A stretch of DNA of 64,000 nucleotides, from positions 1 through 64,000 of the forward strand of contig CAJXQJ010000008.1 of assembly GCA_913058245.1 (NCBI GenBank). Direction: 5' to 3'. Made by a program: the position numbers and the translations under genes. This stretch comes from an uncultured Colwellia sp. Lineage in GTDB: Bacteria > Pseudomonadota > Gammaproteobacteria > Enterobacterales > Alteromonadaceae. How positions within the stretch are numbered: the stretch's first letter is position 1; every line of letters begins with the position of its first letter. Shown piece by piece: positions 18,798-26,977 of this stretch. Below the pieces are notes generated by a model. The model saw only the letters and a program-made list of their open reading frames with translations, was not told the DNA's origin and did not search any database.

Positions 18798-19427
18798 ATG
18801 TCATTTGATATAACATCTTTAAATAGAAGCGAAATACGTAAAGAAATTCGTCAACAACGACTCGACTTGTCATCAGAGCAACAAAGTCAGGCAGCGACTC
18901 AATTATTAACTCATTTTATTAACGCCCCCAAAATACAGCAAGCTAAGAATATCGCCCTATATTTAACTAATGACGGTGAACTCGATACTCAAACATTAAT
19001 CAACTGGTGTTGGCAACAAGGTAAGAACATTTACCTGCCAGTGCTACATCCTTTTAGCAAAGGTCATTTGCTATTCCTCCATTACACCAAGCAAACGCCT
19101 TTAGTTGCCAATAAATACGGGATTGCTGAGCCCAAATTAAATCTGTCATCCGTTATTATCCCTGAACAACTCGACCTAATCTGTACACCATTAGTCGCCT
19201 TTGACAGCACAGGAAACCGTTTAGGAATGGGCGGAGGGTTTTACGACCGAACTTTGAGTATATGGCAAAGGAATTTTCGTTTGGATAAAAGCGCAAAACC
19301 TTACCCTATTGGTCTTGCTCACAATTGCCAACATGTAACTAATTTACCATCGGAAAACTGGGACGTTCCTCTACCAGAAGTAATTACCCCCCAAAAACAC
19401 TATCAATTCTTTAGAGAAAATATTTAG
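18798..19427 (+). CDS. ygfA: 5-formyltetrahydrofolate cyclo-ligase
   Basis: A 209-residue 5-FTHF cyclo-ligase (methenyl-THF synthetase) that converts 5-formyl-THF to 5,10-methenyl-THF with ATP. The N-terminal basic region (SEIRKEIRQQRLDLSSEQQ) and the C-terminal nucleotide-site motif DSTGNRLGMGGGFYDRTL are clear. It sits near rpiA and serA, as in E. coli, where ssrS (6S RNA) precedes ygfA; here only 115 nt separate it from the POT terminator, too short for 6S RNA. A GGA ribosome site precedes the ATG at a long spacing. Confidence 0.93.
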   Translation: MSFDITSLNRSEIRKEIRQQRLDLSSEQQSQAATQLLTHFINAPKIQQAKNIALYLTNDGELDTQTLINWCWQQGKNIYLPVLHPFSKGHLLFLHYTKQTPLVANKYGIAEPKLNLSSVIIPEQLDLICTPLVAFDSTGNRLGMGGGFYDRTLSIWQRNFRLDKSAKPYPIGLAHNCQHVTNLPSENWDVPLPEVITPQKHYQFFRENI

Positions 19428-19464
19428 CGGCACACAAGCAACTGACACAATGCATCAATTTGCT

Positions 19465-19494
19465 ATGACATCATTTAAGCGCTGTTGCTATAAT
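19465..19494 (+). promoter_or_regulatory. Putative sigma-70 promoter of rpiA (extended -10)
   Basis: ATGACA at 19465-19470 and TATAAT at 19489-19494 are 18 nt apart, and TGC just before the -10 makes it an extended -10 element. Predicted transcripts begin near 19501, immediately before a 9-bp hairpin (ATAGCCAAT/ATTGGCTAT, 19500-19523). The leader before rpiA is about 100 nt. Confidence 0.6.
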
Positions 19495-19601
19495 ACGCCA
19501 TAGCCAATCGCAGAATTGGCTATATTAGCTCTGTAATTATCAGTACTAAACTTTTACTGCTCTCAACGACTACTAAAAACTACTTTTAAGAGAATGTTAT
19601 T

Positions 19602-20258
19602 ATGACTCAAGATGAAATGAAAAAAGCCGCCGCAATTAAAGCCTTAGAATATGTAGAGGCAGATACCATAGTAGGTGTAGGCACAGGCTCAACAGTTAAT
19701 CATTTTATTGACGCACTAGCCACCATTAAAGATAAAATTGTTGGTGCTGTTTCGAGTTCTGAAGCATCAACTGAGCGTCTAAAGTCATATGGTATCGAAG
19801 TTTTTGATCTGAACAATGTCGACGGCATAGATGTTTATGTCGATGGAGCTGATGAAGTGAATAGCCATATGCATATGATCAAAGGTGGTGGCGCTGCGCT
19901 TACACGTGAAAAAATTGTTGCCGCCGTTGCGAAAACCTTTGTTTGTATTGCAGATAGCAGTAAGCAAGTTCCAGTTCTAGGGCGCTTTCCACTGCCTGTT
20001 GAGGTGATCCCTATGGCGCGTAGTTATGTTGCTAGAGAGTTAGTGAAACTTGGTGGCGATCCTGCATATAGAACGGGCGTAGTTACCGACAATGGCAACG
20101 TGATTATTGATGTACACAACTTAGAAATAGTCGACCCAACAGCGCTTGAAACCAACATCAATGCCATTGTAGGTGTGGTAACTAATGGTTTGTTCGCAAA
20201 CCGAGCAGCAAACGTATTAATTATAGGCACTAAAGAAGGTGCAAAAATAGTAAAATAA
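19602..20258 (+). CDS. rpiA: Ribose-5-phosphate isomerase A
   Basis: A 218-residue RpiA that interconverts ribose-5-phosphate and ribulose-5-phosphate in the non-oxidative pentose phosphate pathway. Signature motifs: [15 protein letters not shown] (phosphate loop), [18 protein letters not shown] (catalytic Asp residues), [16 protein letters not shown] (with catalytic Glu). Length equals E. coli RpiA (219). It is followed 93 nt later by serA, in the same neighbourhood as in many gammaproteobacteria. A purine-rich AAGAGAA ribosome site lies just upstream. Confidence 0.97.
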   Translation: MTQDEMKKAAAIKALEYVEADTIVGVGTGSTVNHFIDALATIKDKIVGAVSSSEASTERLKSYGIEVFDLNNVDGIDVYVDGADEVNSHMHMIKGGGAALTREKIVAAVAKTFVCIADSSKQVPVLGRFPLPVEVIPMARSYVARELVKLGGDPAYRTGVVTDNGNVIIDVHNLEIVDPTALETNINAIVGVVTNGLFANRAANVLIIGTKEGAKIVK

Positions 20259-20351
20259 CCCTTTAGAGTTTATACACTATATGATAGTTTAGAAATCTAG
20301 CCATCTAAAAATTCATTTGATAAATGTTTGAGCGAGAGAAGTTAAACTATC

Positions 20352-21581
20352 ATGAGCAATAATTCACTAGCAAAAGATAAAATAAAGATATTACTTCTAG
20401 AGGGTGTACACCAAAGCGCCCTAGAAGAGCTGAAAGCTAAAGGTTATTCAAATATTGAGTATCTTAAAACCTCACTTTCTGAAGAAGATTTAATTAAAAA
20501 GATTGCCGATGTGCACTTTATCGGCATTCGCTCTCGCACCGACTTAAACAAAAAAGCTCTCAGCCACGCCAAAAAACTTGTCGCCATTGGCTGTTTTTGT
20601 ATCGGCACAAATCAAGTTAATAAAGCCGCAGCGCAGTCATTTGGTATTCCGGTATTTAACGCGCCGTTTTCAAACACTCGCTCGGTTGCAGAACTTGTTT
20701 TAGGTGAAACTCTACTGCTATTACGCGGAATTCCTGAAAAAAGTGCTTTAGCTCATCGTGGCATTTGGAATAAGTCAGCATTAGGCTCAGTTGAAGCTCG
20801 TGGTAAAACATTGGGTATCATTGGCTATGGTCACATAGGCACACAATTGGGCATTTTAGCGGAAACTTTAGGTATGAAAGTACGCTTTTATGACATTGAA
20901 ACTAAATTACCATTAGGTAACGCGAGCCAGGCTTCAACATTAACGGCGTTACTAAAAGAAGCTGATGTGATCAGCTTACACGTACCAGAAACCCCACAAA
21001 CAAAGAATATGATGGGTGCAGCTGAATTTGAAGTGATGAAAGATGGTGTAATCTTTATTAATGCCTCACGCGGCACTGTCGTTGATATCGACGCATTAGC
21101 TGAAGCCTTAGCGCATAAAAAAGTTGCAGGTGCAGCGATAGATGTTTTCCCTGTCGAGCCAAAAGGCAATGACGAAGAGTTTATCAGTCCATTACGTGAA
21201 TTTGATAATGTAATTTTAACACCGCATATTGGTGGTAGTACAAAAGAAGCTCAGGAAAACATTGGTCTGGAAGTCGCAAGTAAACTAGCGAAATATTCAG
21301 ATAATGGCTCTACTTTATCGGCCGTTAACTTCCCTGAAGTGTCTTTACCTGAGCATACGGGAACTAGTCGGTTATTACATATTCATCGCAATCAACCAGG
21401 AGTATTAACGCAAATTAACCAAGCGTTTGCACAACACGGTATTAATATTGCTGCGCAGTACCTACAAACAGCAGATGAAATTGGTTATGTCGTTATTGAT
21501 ATTGAAGCGGAAAATCGTGAACTAGCATTAAAAGAGTTAAAGCAAATTGATGCGACAATAAGAGCACGACTTTTACACTAG
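20352..21581 (+). CDS. serA: D-3-phosphoglycerate dehydrogenase
   Basis: A 409-residue enzyme catalysing the first step of serine synthesis (3-phosphoglycerate to 3-phosphohydroxypyruvate). Substrate domain to about residue 110 (IGIRSRTDL, GCFCIGTNQV), NAD-binding GIIGYGHIGTQLGILAE, catalytic region NASRGTVVDIDALAE and HIGGSTKEAQENIG. Residues about 335-409 are an ACT domain (LHIHRNQPGVLTQINQAF), so L-serine feedback inhibition as in the E. coli type is expected. A GAGAGAAG ribosome site lies just upstream. Confidence 0.97.
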   Translation: MSNNSLAKDKIKILLLEGVHQSALEELKAKGYSNIEYLKTSLSEEDLIKKIADVHFIGIRSRTDLNKKALSHAKKLVAIGCFCIGTNQVNKAAAQSFGIPVFNAPFSNTRSVAELVLGETLLLLRGIPEKSALAHRGIWNKSALGSVEARGKTLGIIGYGHIGTQLGILAETLGMKVRFYDIETKLPLGNASQASTLTALLKEADVISLHVPETPQTKNMMGAAEFEVMKDGVIFINASRGTVVDIDALAEALAHKKVAGAAIDVFPVEPKGNDEEFISPLREFDNVILTPHIGGSTKEAQENIGLEVASKLAKYSDNGSTLSAVNFPEVSLPEHTGTSRLLHIHRNQPGVLTQINQAFAQHGINIAAQYLQTADEIGYVVIDIEAENRELALKELKQIDATIRARLLH

Positions 21582-21613
21582 CATTATAGTTGGCGCAGTA
21601 ATGACAAGTGAAC

Positions 21614-21714
21614 ATCGTCATTACTGTTGTTCACGGCAACACGATATACAGTTCGTCCTGAACACGTCATTCATTGCCATCCATGGCATCATGACATACA
21701 GTTCGTCCTGAACA
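21614..21714. repeat. Two 50-bp hairpin-bearing repeat units after serA
   Basis: The 19-mer ATACAGTTCGTCCTGAACA occurs at 21646-21664 and 21696-21714, exactly 50 bp apart. The region in front of each copy forms a stem, but with different bases: unit 1 has ATCG/CGAT outer and TGTTG/CAACA inner arms; unit 2 has GTCAT/ATGAC outer (21666-21670 / 21691-21695) and TGCCAT/ATGGCA inner arms. The constant tail itself contains GTTC/GAAC. Conserved shape with changed stem bases suggests a structured dispersed element. It lies between the serA stop and a terminator. Its family is not known to me. Confidence 0.7.
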
Positions 21715-21718
21715 TAAG

Positions 21719-21749
21719 AAAGCCAAAGAATATTCTTTGGCTTTTTTAT
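21719..21749 (+). terminator. Rho-independent terminator of serA
   Basis: AAAGCCAAAGAA / TTCTTTGGCTTT, a perfect 12-bp stem (21719-21730 / 21733-21744), runs into a T-rich tract. It separates the convergent serA and pgpA genes; the minus-strand T-tract is poor, so it mainly serves serA. Confidence 0.88.
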
Positions 21750-21775
21750 TTTTTTGCTTAAAAGTAGCTGACTGT

Positions 21776-22246
21776 TTAAATAAAGATAATCCACATACAA
21801 AGCCAAGCAGCAATACCGGCAGCAATATCATCAAGCATAATACCTAAACCACCATGACAATTTTTATCTAAATACGAAATTGGCCATGGTTTTAAAATAT
21901 CGAAGAAGCGAAATAGTGCAAACCCTACCAATATTGTTAGCCAATTAATTGGCATTAAAAGCATGGTGATCATAAAGCCAACAATTTCATCCCAAACGAT
22001 AGCACCGTGATCGTGAACACCAGCATCTTTCGCGGCTTTTTCACAAATATAAACACCAGCAACACTCATAATAACCACAAGAGAAATGTAGTAAACGTTT
22101 GATAAATAAGCAGCCAACAAAAAGACTGGAATTGCCGCTAATGTCCCAAACGTGCCGGGAGCTTTCGGTGCTAGCCCGCTGCCAAAGCCTAAGGCTAAAA
22201 AGTGAATTGGGTTAGATAGCTGAAAATTCTCTGTTGAATTTGCCAC
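21776..22246 (-). CDS. pgpA: Phosphatidylglycerophosphatase A
   Basis: A 156-residue PgpA-type membrane phosphatase that removes phosphate from phosphatidylglycerol phosphate. Motifs: HFLALGFGSGLAPKAPGTFG near the N-terminus, KDAGVHDHGAIVWDEIVGF in the middle with the acidic metal ligands, and FRFFDILKPWPISYLD followed by GGLGIMLDDIAAG. Several hydrophobic helices are present. It is the last gene of ribH-nusB-thiL-pgpA and starts 3 nt after the thiL stop. Confidence 0.95.
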   Translation of the reverse strand: MANSTENFQLSNPIHFLALGFGSGLAPKAPGTFGTLAAIPVFLLAAYLSNVYYISLVVIMSVAGVYICEKAAKDAGVHDHGAIVWDEIVGFMITMLLMPINWLTILVGFALFRFFDILKPWPISYLDKNCHGGLGIMLDDIAAGIAAWLCMWIIFI

Positions 22247-22249
22247 AGG

Positions 22250-23221
22250 CTATTCTGCTTCCTGAGAAAAGTGCTCAAAGCTTTTTGCATTAATTGCAAC
22301 GGGTTTACTATCTAGTGTTGTAGTAATTTTCTCGCTACCATTAAGTTGACCAATACAAGTAATAGTATTGCCACTATTTGCTAATGCGGTTTCCATACCA
22401 ACGCGATTATCTTCAGAAACGGTAAACAATAACTCATAGTCATCACCGCCAACTAATGCAATATCAATGGCCTTTTCCATGCCTACAGTATCACGTAAAG
22501 CATTTGAAATAGGTAAATCTTCCAGCACAATATTTGCACCAACTTTTGAGGCATGACAAATATGTTCTAAATCGGAAATCAAACCATCAGACAAGTCTAT
22601 CGCTGCGCTTGCATATTCACGAAGTGCTTGCCCTGCCAATATTCTTGGTGGTGGAAAATCTAAGCTATGACGTACAGAATCTTGATATTCTGGCGCTATC
22701 TCAACTTCGTTAAATATCCCTTTCAGCGCTAACGCAGCGTCACCTATTTCACCGGTCACATAAAGCCAGTCGCCAGCTTTGGCGCCTGAACGCGTAATAT
22801 GCTTATCAATTGGAGTAATACCTTGAGCAGTAACCGTAATGCTAAGTGGCCCTTGTGTCGTGTCACCACCAATAAGCTGAACATTGTAGAATTCACACAA
22901 TTCAAAAACGCCGGTGCAAAACTCTTCAATCCATTCTAGGTCTACGTCCGGCATTGTAACGGCCAACGAAATCCAAGTTGGCTCTGCGCCCATTGCGGCT
23001 AGATCTGACAAATTAACCGCTATCGACTTATGGCCAATTGCTCTTGCACTTGTTTCATGAGGAAAATGCACACCCGCAACTAGCGTATCGGTTGTTATCG
23101 CAATATTTTGACGTTCAACCGGTGTTACAAGGGCACAATCATCACCAATACCAAGTAGAACATCTTTACGCTTAATCGCTTGCTCAGTAAAGAAGCGTTT
23201 GATTAGTTCAAACTCTTTCAT
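22250..23221 (-). CDS. thiL: Thiamine-monophosphate kinase
   Basis: A 323-residue ThiL that phosphorylates thiamine monophosphate to thiamine pyrophosphate with ATP. N-terminal LLGIGDDCALV contains the metal-binding Asp residues; DTLVAGVHFP, HKSIAVNLSDLAAMGAEP, GGDTTQGPLS and the ATP-site region SAAIDLSDGLISDLEHI and GGDDYELLFTV are all typical. It stands between nusB and pgpA, the usual gammaproteobacterial order. Confidence 0.96.
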   Translation of the reverse strand: MKEFELIKRFFTEQAIKRKDVLLGIGDDCALVTPVERQNIAITTDTLVAGVHFPHETSARAIGHKSIAVNLSDLAAMGAEPTWISLAVTMPDVDLEWIEEFCTGVFELCEFYNVQLIGGDTTQGPLSITVTAQGITPIDKHITRSGAKAGDWLYVTGEIGDAALALKGIFNEVEIAPEYQDSVRHSLDFPPPRILAGQALREYASAAIDLSDGLISDLEHICHASKVGANIVLEDLPISNALRDTVGMEKAIDIALVGGDDYELLFTVSEDNRVGMETALANSGNTITCIGQLNGSEKITTTLDSKPVAINAKSFEHFSQEAE

Positions 23222-23240
23222 AGTACAACCAATTTACTTG

Positions 23241-23657
23241 TTACTCGTTAGGACGAACGAGTTTAACAACCTTGTCTAAAACACCATTAACGAATTTATG
23301 ACTGTCGTCAGCAGCGAACGATTTTGCCAATTCAATTGCTTCATTGATAATGACTCTATATGGCACATCGTTACAATCTGTTAATTCAAATACTGCAACT
23401 CGCAAAATCGCTTTTTCAACATGGTCAACATCATCAAGCGGACGGTCAACATGCGGGGTGATTTTTTCATCAATTGGGCCAATTTGCGCCGAAACACCAC
23501 GGAACAATTGTTGAAAATAGACAATATCAAAACGGCGAGAGCTGTTGTCAGTTAAAAAATTAGTTTCAACTTCAGCAATGTCATTTTGACTTAACTGCCA
23601 AGAGTAAACAGCTTGTACTGCTAACTCTCTAGCTTTTCTTCTAGGAGATGGTTTCAC
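23241..23657 (-). CDS. nusB: Transcription antitermination factor NusB
   Basis: A 138-residue all-helical NusB. It binds boxA RNA with NusE/S10 in rRNA antitermination. The N-terminus [20 protein letters not shown] and C-terminal [22 protein letters not shown] with [10 protein letters not shown] are diagnostic. It lies 12 nt downstream of ribH, the widely conserved ribH-nusB pair. Confidence 0.97.
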   Translation of the reverse strand: MKPSPRRKARELAVQAVYSWQLSQNDIAEVETNFLTDNSSRRFDIVYFQQLFRGVSAQIGPIDEKITPHVDRPLDDVDHVEKAILRVAVFELTDCNDVPYRVIINEAIELAKSFAADDSHKFVNGVLDKVVKLVRPNE

Positions 23658-23669
23658 AAAAATTTCCTG

Positions 23670-24134
23670 TTATAACTTATCTAATACGTTAACCATTTCT
23701 AACGCACTTAACGCAGCTTCTGCGCCTTTATTTCCTACTTTAAGACCTGCACGGTCAATAGCTTGTTCAATGGTATCAGTGGTAATAACACCAAATGCAA
23801 CTGGCATAGTGTATTCCATCGCTACTTGCGCTAAACCTTTATTACATTCACCAGCAACAAAATCAAAATGAGGTGTGCCACCTCGGATAACCGCACCAAT
23901 GGCAATAATGCCGTCGTAGCCACCTTTCGCCGCTATTTTCTTAGCTGCTACAGGTAATTCATACGCACCAGGCACTCGAATTACTGTAATATCACTGTCG
24001 GCAACATTACCATGACGTTTAAGGGCATCTACTGCACCTTCAAGTAAACTTTCAACAACATAACTGTTAAAACGTGATACAACGATAGCAAATTTCTTAC
24101 CGGTTGCATCAAAGTTAGCTTCTACGACATTCAT
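23670..24134 (-). CDS. ribH: 6,7-dimethyl-8-ribityllumazine synthase
   Basis: A 154-residue lumazine synthase that condenses 5-amino-6-ribitylamino-uracil with dihydroxybutanone phosphate in riboflavin synthesis. Motifs: [51 protein letters not shown] (catalytic His), [19 protein letters not shown]. The 283 nt upstream show no FMN riboswitch consensus and no other rib gene, so this copy is tied to nusB-thiL-pgpA rather than a rib operon. Confidence 0.97.
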   Translation of the reverse strand: MNVVEANFDATGKKFAIVVSRFNSYVVESLLEGAVDALKRHGNVADSDITVIRVPGAYELPVAAKKIAAKGGYDGIIAIGAVIRGGTPHFDFVAGECNKGLAQVAMEYTMPVAFGVITTDTIEQAIDRAGLKVGNKGAEAALSALEMVNVLDKL

Positions 24135-24429
24135 TTAAAAATCACCTACTGATAAAAATTGCCGCAATTCTAACAAATTGCAGGCAGCTGCGGAACTCGT
24201 TTTAACAATTTTCTAATATTAGTCGTGATGTTTTAGCATTAGCAATCTGAGATAAAGTTTACAAGCTTGATTTTAAAGTAATTATTAGCGTGGACTTTTT
24301 TGTATAAGTAAAAATAAAATAACCATTTTTCACTGATAAAAATATAATCATTTAGCATTAGCTGCAGGATAGCGCTCAGCAGCACAATTTTGTATTATAT
24401 CCACCAAATAACACCTAATGATTATATTT

Positions 24430-24738
24430 ATGACAATTTACTTTTCCTCTAACAAAATACCAGAGCTTTTGCCGTACAACATACAGCAGCGACAAGCAAT
24501 ATTATCATTAGCACAAGCAAAGCTGTCGGCGCCGGAAAAATTAATCCTAAATATAATAAAACTGTTATTGCTTATTCCACCATTTCTCTTTATCGCGAAT
24601 TTGCAAGGCCTTGCCATAGTCATTTCCATAGCGGTAGTGCTTGTTACCTACTTTATAGTACTTAGGCCAATTATGCTGTACTTTGCTCAAAAGCATTTAA
24701 ATTCAGCAATTACTCAATACAAAAAAAGCGAACACTAG
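24430..24738 (+). CDS. Small uncharacterised membrane protein
   Basis: A 102-residue protein from the ATG at 24430 (MTIYFSSNKIPELLPYN); an in-frame ATG at 24418 adds four residues, and neither has a clear ribosome site. Residues about 1-40 are soluble, two hydrophobic helices lie at about 41-60 and 62-82 with a very short turn (FIANLQGLAI), and the basic tail ends QYKKSEH. It resembles a small alteromonad family of unknown function; I do not assign one. It is convergent with mlaA and its stop codon lies in the loop of a terminator. Coding is supported by composition and the tight terminator. Confidence 0.7.
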   Translation: MTIYFSSNKIPELLPYNIQQRQAILSLAQAKLSAPEKLILNIIKLLLLIPPFLFIANLQGLAIVISIAVVLVTYFIVLRPIMLYFAQKHLNSAITQYKKSEH

Positions 24739-24750
24739 GTTCGCTTTTTT
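24722..24750. terminator. Bidirectional Rho-independent terminator
   Basis: AAAAAAGCGAAC, loop ACTAG, GTTCGCTTTTTT: a 12-bp stem flanked by A and T runs on each side, so it can terminate both the small membrane-protein gene (whose TAG is in the loop) and the convergent mlaA transcript. Confidence 0.92.
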
Positions 24751-24785
24751 CTTTAATAAATTAGACAATGATAGATCTAATAATA

Positions 24786-25583
24786 TTAAGGCTCTATTTC
24801 ATCTAACTCTTCTAAGTAAGCGTCAATATCTTCTTCTTCGTCTTCATTGACTTCAATCGGTGGATTGCCATCATAAACCTTGAACTGCATATTCTGAAAA
24901 TACGCATTCTTAACAAATTCATAAGGGTCAATTGACTCATTTAAAATTGCCTCTTGGTCTGCTAATGAAGCCCTCGCCTCTAATCCTAATATACCAGCAC
25001 GAACTAAATTCGGCCAAAAATCAATAATTGCTAACGGCCAGTAATATCGGTCAACAAAATCACCAACTTCTTCACGAACCGATGATGGGCCCAAAGCAGG
25101 AATGACTAGATATGGTCCGTCACCAACACCATAGCTACCAAGCACTTCACCAAATTCTTCCTGGCTTCTATTCCAACCGAAGTCACTAGCAGGGTCAAAA
25201 AAACCAAGTAACCCTACCGTTGAATTTAATACAAAACGACCGGTAGATTTTGCCGCATCAGTAAATTTAGCTTGTAGTAAGTTATTGATAATAGTTGATG
25301 GCTCATTTAGGTTTAACGCCATATTGTGCACACCGGAACGTAATTCTGTTGGCATATACTCAACATAGCCTTCAGACGCTGGTTTTAACACATACTTATC
25401 TGCATAGTCCCAAGTAAAAGTCCAAAATGGTCGGTTTATTGACTCTAATGGATCTTTTGGATCGGAAGCTGACTCATCTGACGAAGGAGTTGAAGAACAA
25501 GCCCCCAATAATAAGGTAAATATCAGCGTTATTAATATTTGAATGCTTTTGCCACTTAACGGTATTTTTCTTATTGTGCTCAC
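24786..25583 (-). CDS. mlaA: Outer-membrane lipid-asymmetry lipoprotein MlaA (VacJ)
   Basis: A 265-residue lipoprotein: signal peptide with lipobox LLGAC, Cys29 being the lipidation site. The mature part shows the MlaA signature DPLESINRPFWTFTWDYADK, then LNEPSTIINNLLQ and STVGLLGFFDPASDFG and GVGDGPYLVIPALGPSSVR. MlaA sits in the outer membrane with porins and removes misplaced phospholipids from the outer leaflet for MlaC to carry back. The C-terminal tail is very acidic (NEDEEEDIDAYLEELDE). It is monocistronic here, away from mlaBCDEF. Confidence 0.96.
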   Translation of the reverse strand: MSTIRKIPLSGKSIQILITLIFTLLLGACSSTPSSDESASDPKDPLESINRPFWTFTWDYADKYVLKPASEGYVEYMPTELRSGVHNMALNLNEPSTIINNLLQAKFTDAAKSTGRFVLNSTVGLLGFFDPASDFGWNRSQEEFGEVLGSYGVGDGPYLVIPALGPSSVREEVGDFVDRYYWPLAIIDFWPNLVRAGILGLEARASLADQEAILNESIDPYEFVKNAYFQNMQFKVYDGNPPIEVNEDEEEDIDAYLEELDEIEP

Positions 25584-25872
25584 TACAAAGTCCTTGAACG
25601 ATAAAGATTAAACTCTTGCTTATCACTATACTTGCACAGCCAAAATTCAAGTTTAGTCATAGTCAATATTCAGATTGCCAGCTTAACATGGACAATATAG
25701 CGATAGCATTAAGAGATTTGTTTAAAAAACGTAAAAAGAATGAAAAAGCTTAACGCCCTTTATCAGGCAGACATTAGTATTTAGTAATTTCTTTTGTCGA
25801 TGCTTTACTAACACAACGTTAAGGCACGTTTAGCGATAAGATCGCATTGAAGTACAAATGAATGTGCAATAA

Positions 25873-26343
25873 TTAGCTTTTAGAGGTTTGTTGTCGATGC
25901 ACAGCCATTAGCATTTCAGCTTCCGGTCGAGGAATATCACATTCCCGCATTATCTCTTCAATATCAGCGCCAAGCTCTACTAACTTTTGAGCACGAGAAT
26001 ACAACTTGTCTTCGGGTTGCTGGTGTAATAATTGTTCAACAGTTTGTAGCTGCACAGCGAATTGTTCTTGGCTGGATTTAATGCGATGCTCTAGTTGCTT
26101 AGAGACTTGCTCATTTTCCCGTTGCGACTCTTGACAGTATTGTTGATTTTCATTCGCTTGGGTCTGCATTTGTGCCAATAAGGTTTGTAATTCTAGCAGC
26201 ATAACAGCTTGACTCTGAGTCACTTTAGTCAACTCTGTCACTTGTGCCGACAATCTGTTTTTTAGTGCCAATAAAAGTAATGCCACCAGCATGACTAAAA
26301 AGAAGGCGACTAAACTGATCACATTTGCAGAGATATTTTCCAT
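25873..26343 (-). CDS. DUF2802 membrane-anchored coiled-coil protein of the chemotaxis operon
   Basis: A 156-residue protein from ATG at 26343 (MENISANVIS); an in-frame GTG at 26358 is possible. One N-terminal transmembrane helix (residues about 8-27) is followed by a long Gln/Glu-rich coiled coil (about 30-110) and a C-terminal DUF2802-like segment (KLVELGADIEEIMRECDIPRPEAEMLMAVH) that resembles a small helix-turn-helix. Genes of this type sit next to cheW in many polar-flagellated gammaproteobacteria. Function is unknown. A terminator separates it from cheW, so it may be expressed mainly by readthrough or its own promoter. Confidence 0.8.
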   Translation of the reverse strand: MENISANVISLVAFFLVMLVALLLLALKNRLSAQVTELTKVTQSQAVMLLELQTLLAQMQTQANENQQYCQESQRENEQVSKQLEHRIKSSQEQFAVQLQTVEQLLHQQPEDKLYSRAQKLVELGADIEEIMRECDIPRPEAEMLMAVHRQQTSKS

Positions 26344-26367
26344 AACGATATTGAGCACAATTCATTT

Positions 26368-26394
26368 AAAAAGCCTGTAAATTACAGGCTTTTT
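26368..26394 (-). terminator. Rho-independent terminator after cheW
   Basis: AAAAAGCCTGTAA / TTACAGGCTTTTT, 13-bp near-perfect inverted repeat; on the minus strand it ends in a U-run 10 nt after the cheW stop. It marks the end of the main fliA-che transcript. Confidence 0.85.
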
Positions 26395-26403
26395 ATGTTC
26401 AAT

Positions 26404-26892
26404 TTAGAACTGTTTTAACTCATCCCATTCAGCATCAGATAGTAGCTTATTCAAATCAACAAGAATCAATAACTCGCCTTCGCGATTAGAAACGCCTTGA
26501 ATATATTTGGCACTTTCATCATTACCAACATTGGGTGCAACATCAATTTCTGATGTTTTCAAATAAACTACTTCCGCAACACTATCAACCAAAATACCGA
26601 TAACTTGTGTTTCCGCTTCAATAATAACGATTCGGGTATTATCGGTTAATTCAGCGCTTTCCATGCCAAAACGTGCGCGAGTATCAATAACGGTAACAAC
26701 ATTACCACGAAGATTAATGATACCCATCACATACGACGGCGCTCCTGGCACAGGAGCAATCTCAGTATAACGCAGAATTTCCTGTACCTGCATTACATTT
26801 ATGCCGTAGGTTTCGTTATCAAGCTTAAACGTCACCCTTTGCACGACTTCATCGTTCGTATCTACATTTTCATTGCGTCTTTCATCAGACAT
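26404..26892 (-). CDS. cheW: Chemotaxis coupling protein CheW
   Basis: A 162-residue CheW that bridges methyl-accepting receptors and CheA P5 in chemosensory arrays. Hallmarks: RVTFKLDNETYGINVMQVQE, the receptor-facing RYTEIAPVPGAPSYVMGIIN, LRGNVVTVIDTR, and VDSVAEVVYLK. GAGG lies about 8 nt before the ATG. It is the final gene of the flhA to cheW run, 85 nt after parP. Confidence 0.97.
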   Translation of the reverse strand: MSDERRNENVDTNDEVVQRVTFKLDNETYGINVMQVQEILRYTEIAPVPGAPSYVMGIINLRGNVVTVIDTRARFGMESAELTDNTRIVIIEAETQVIGILVDSVAEVVYLKTSEIDVAPNVGNDESAKYIQGVSNREGELLILVDLNKLLSDAEWDELKQF

Positions 26893-26977
26893 ACCACAGG
26901 CCTCTTTAAATTTTTGTTTTCTTTACGGTGACTTAACTATTATCTCTTAAGTATACTGACAAGTTCAAATTCATCAA

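Noticed and set aside
21614..21714. CRISPR-like arrangement of two equal repeats after serA.
   Set aside because: Only two copies, structured variable parts instead of unrelated spacers, and no cas genes in the window.
24135..24417. FMN riboswitch upstream of ribH.
   Set aside because: The conserved RFN segments are not present, and the gap contains only AT-rich divergent promoter sequence.
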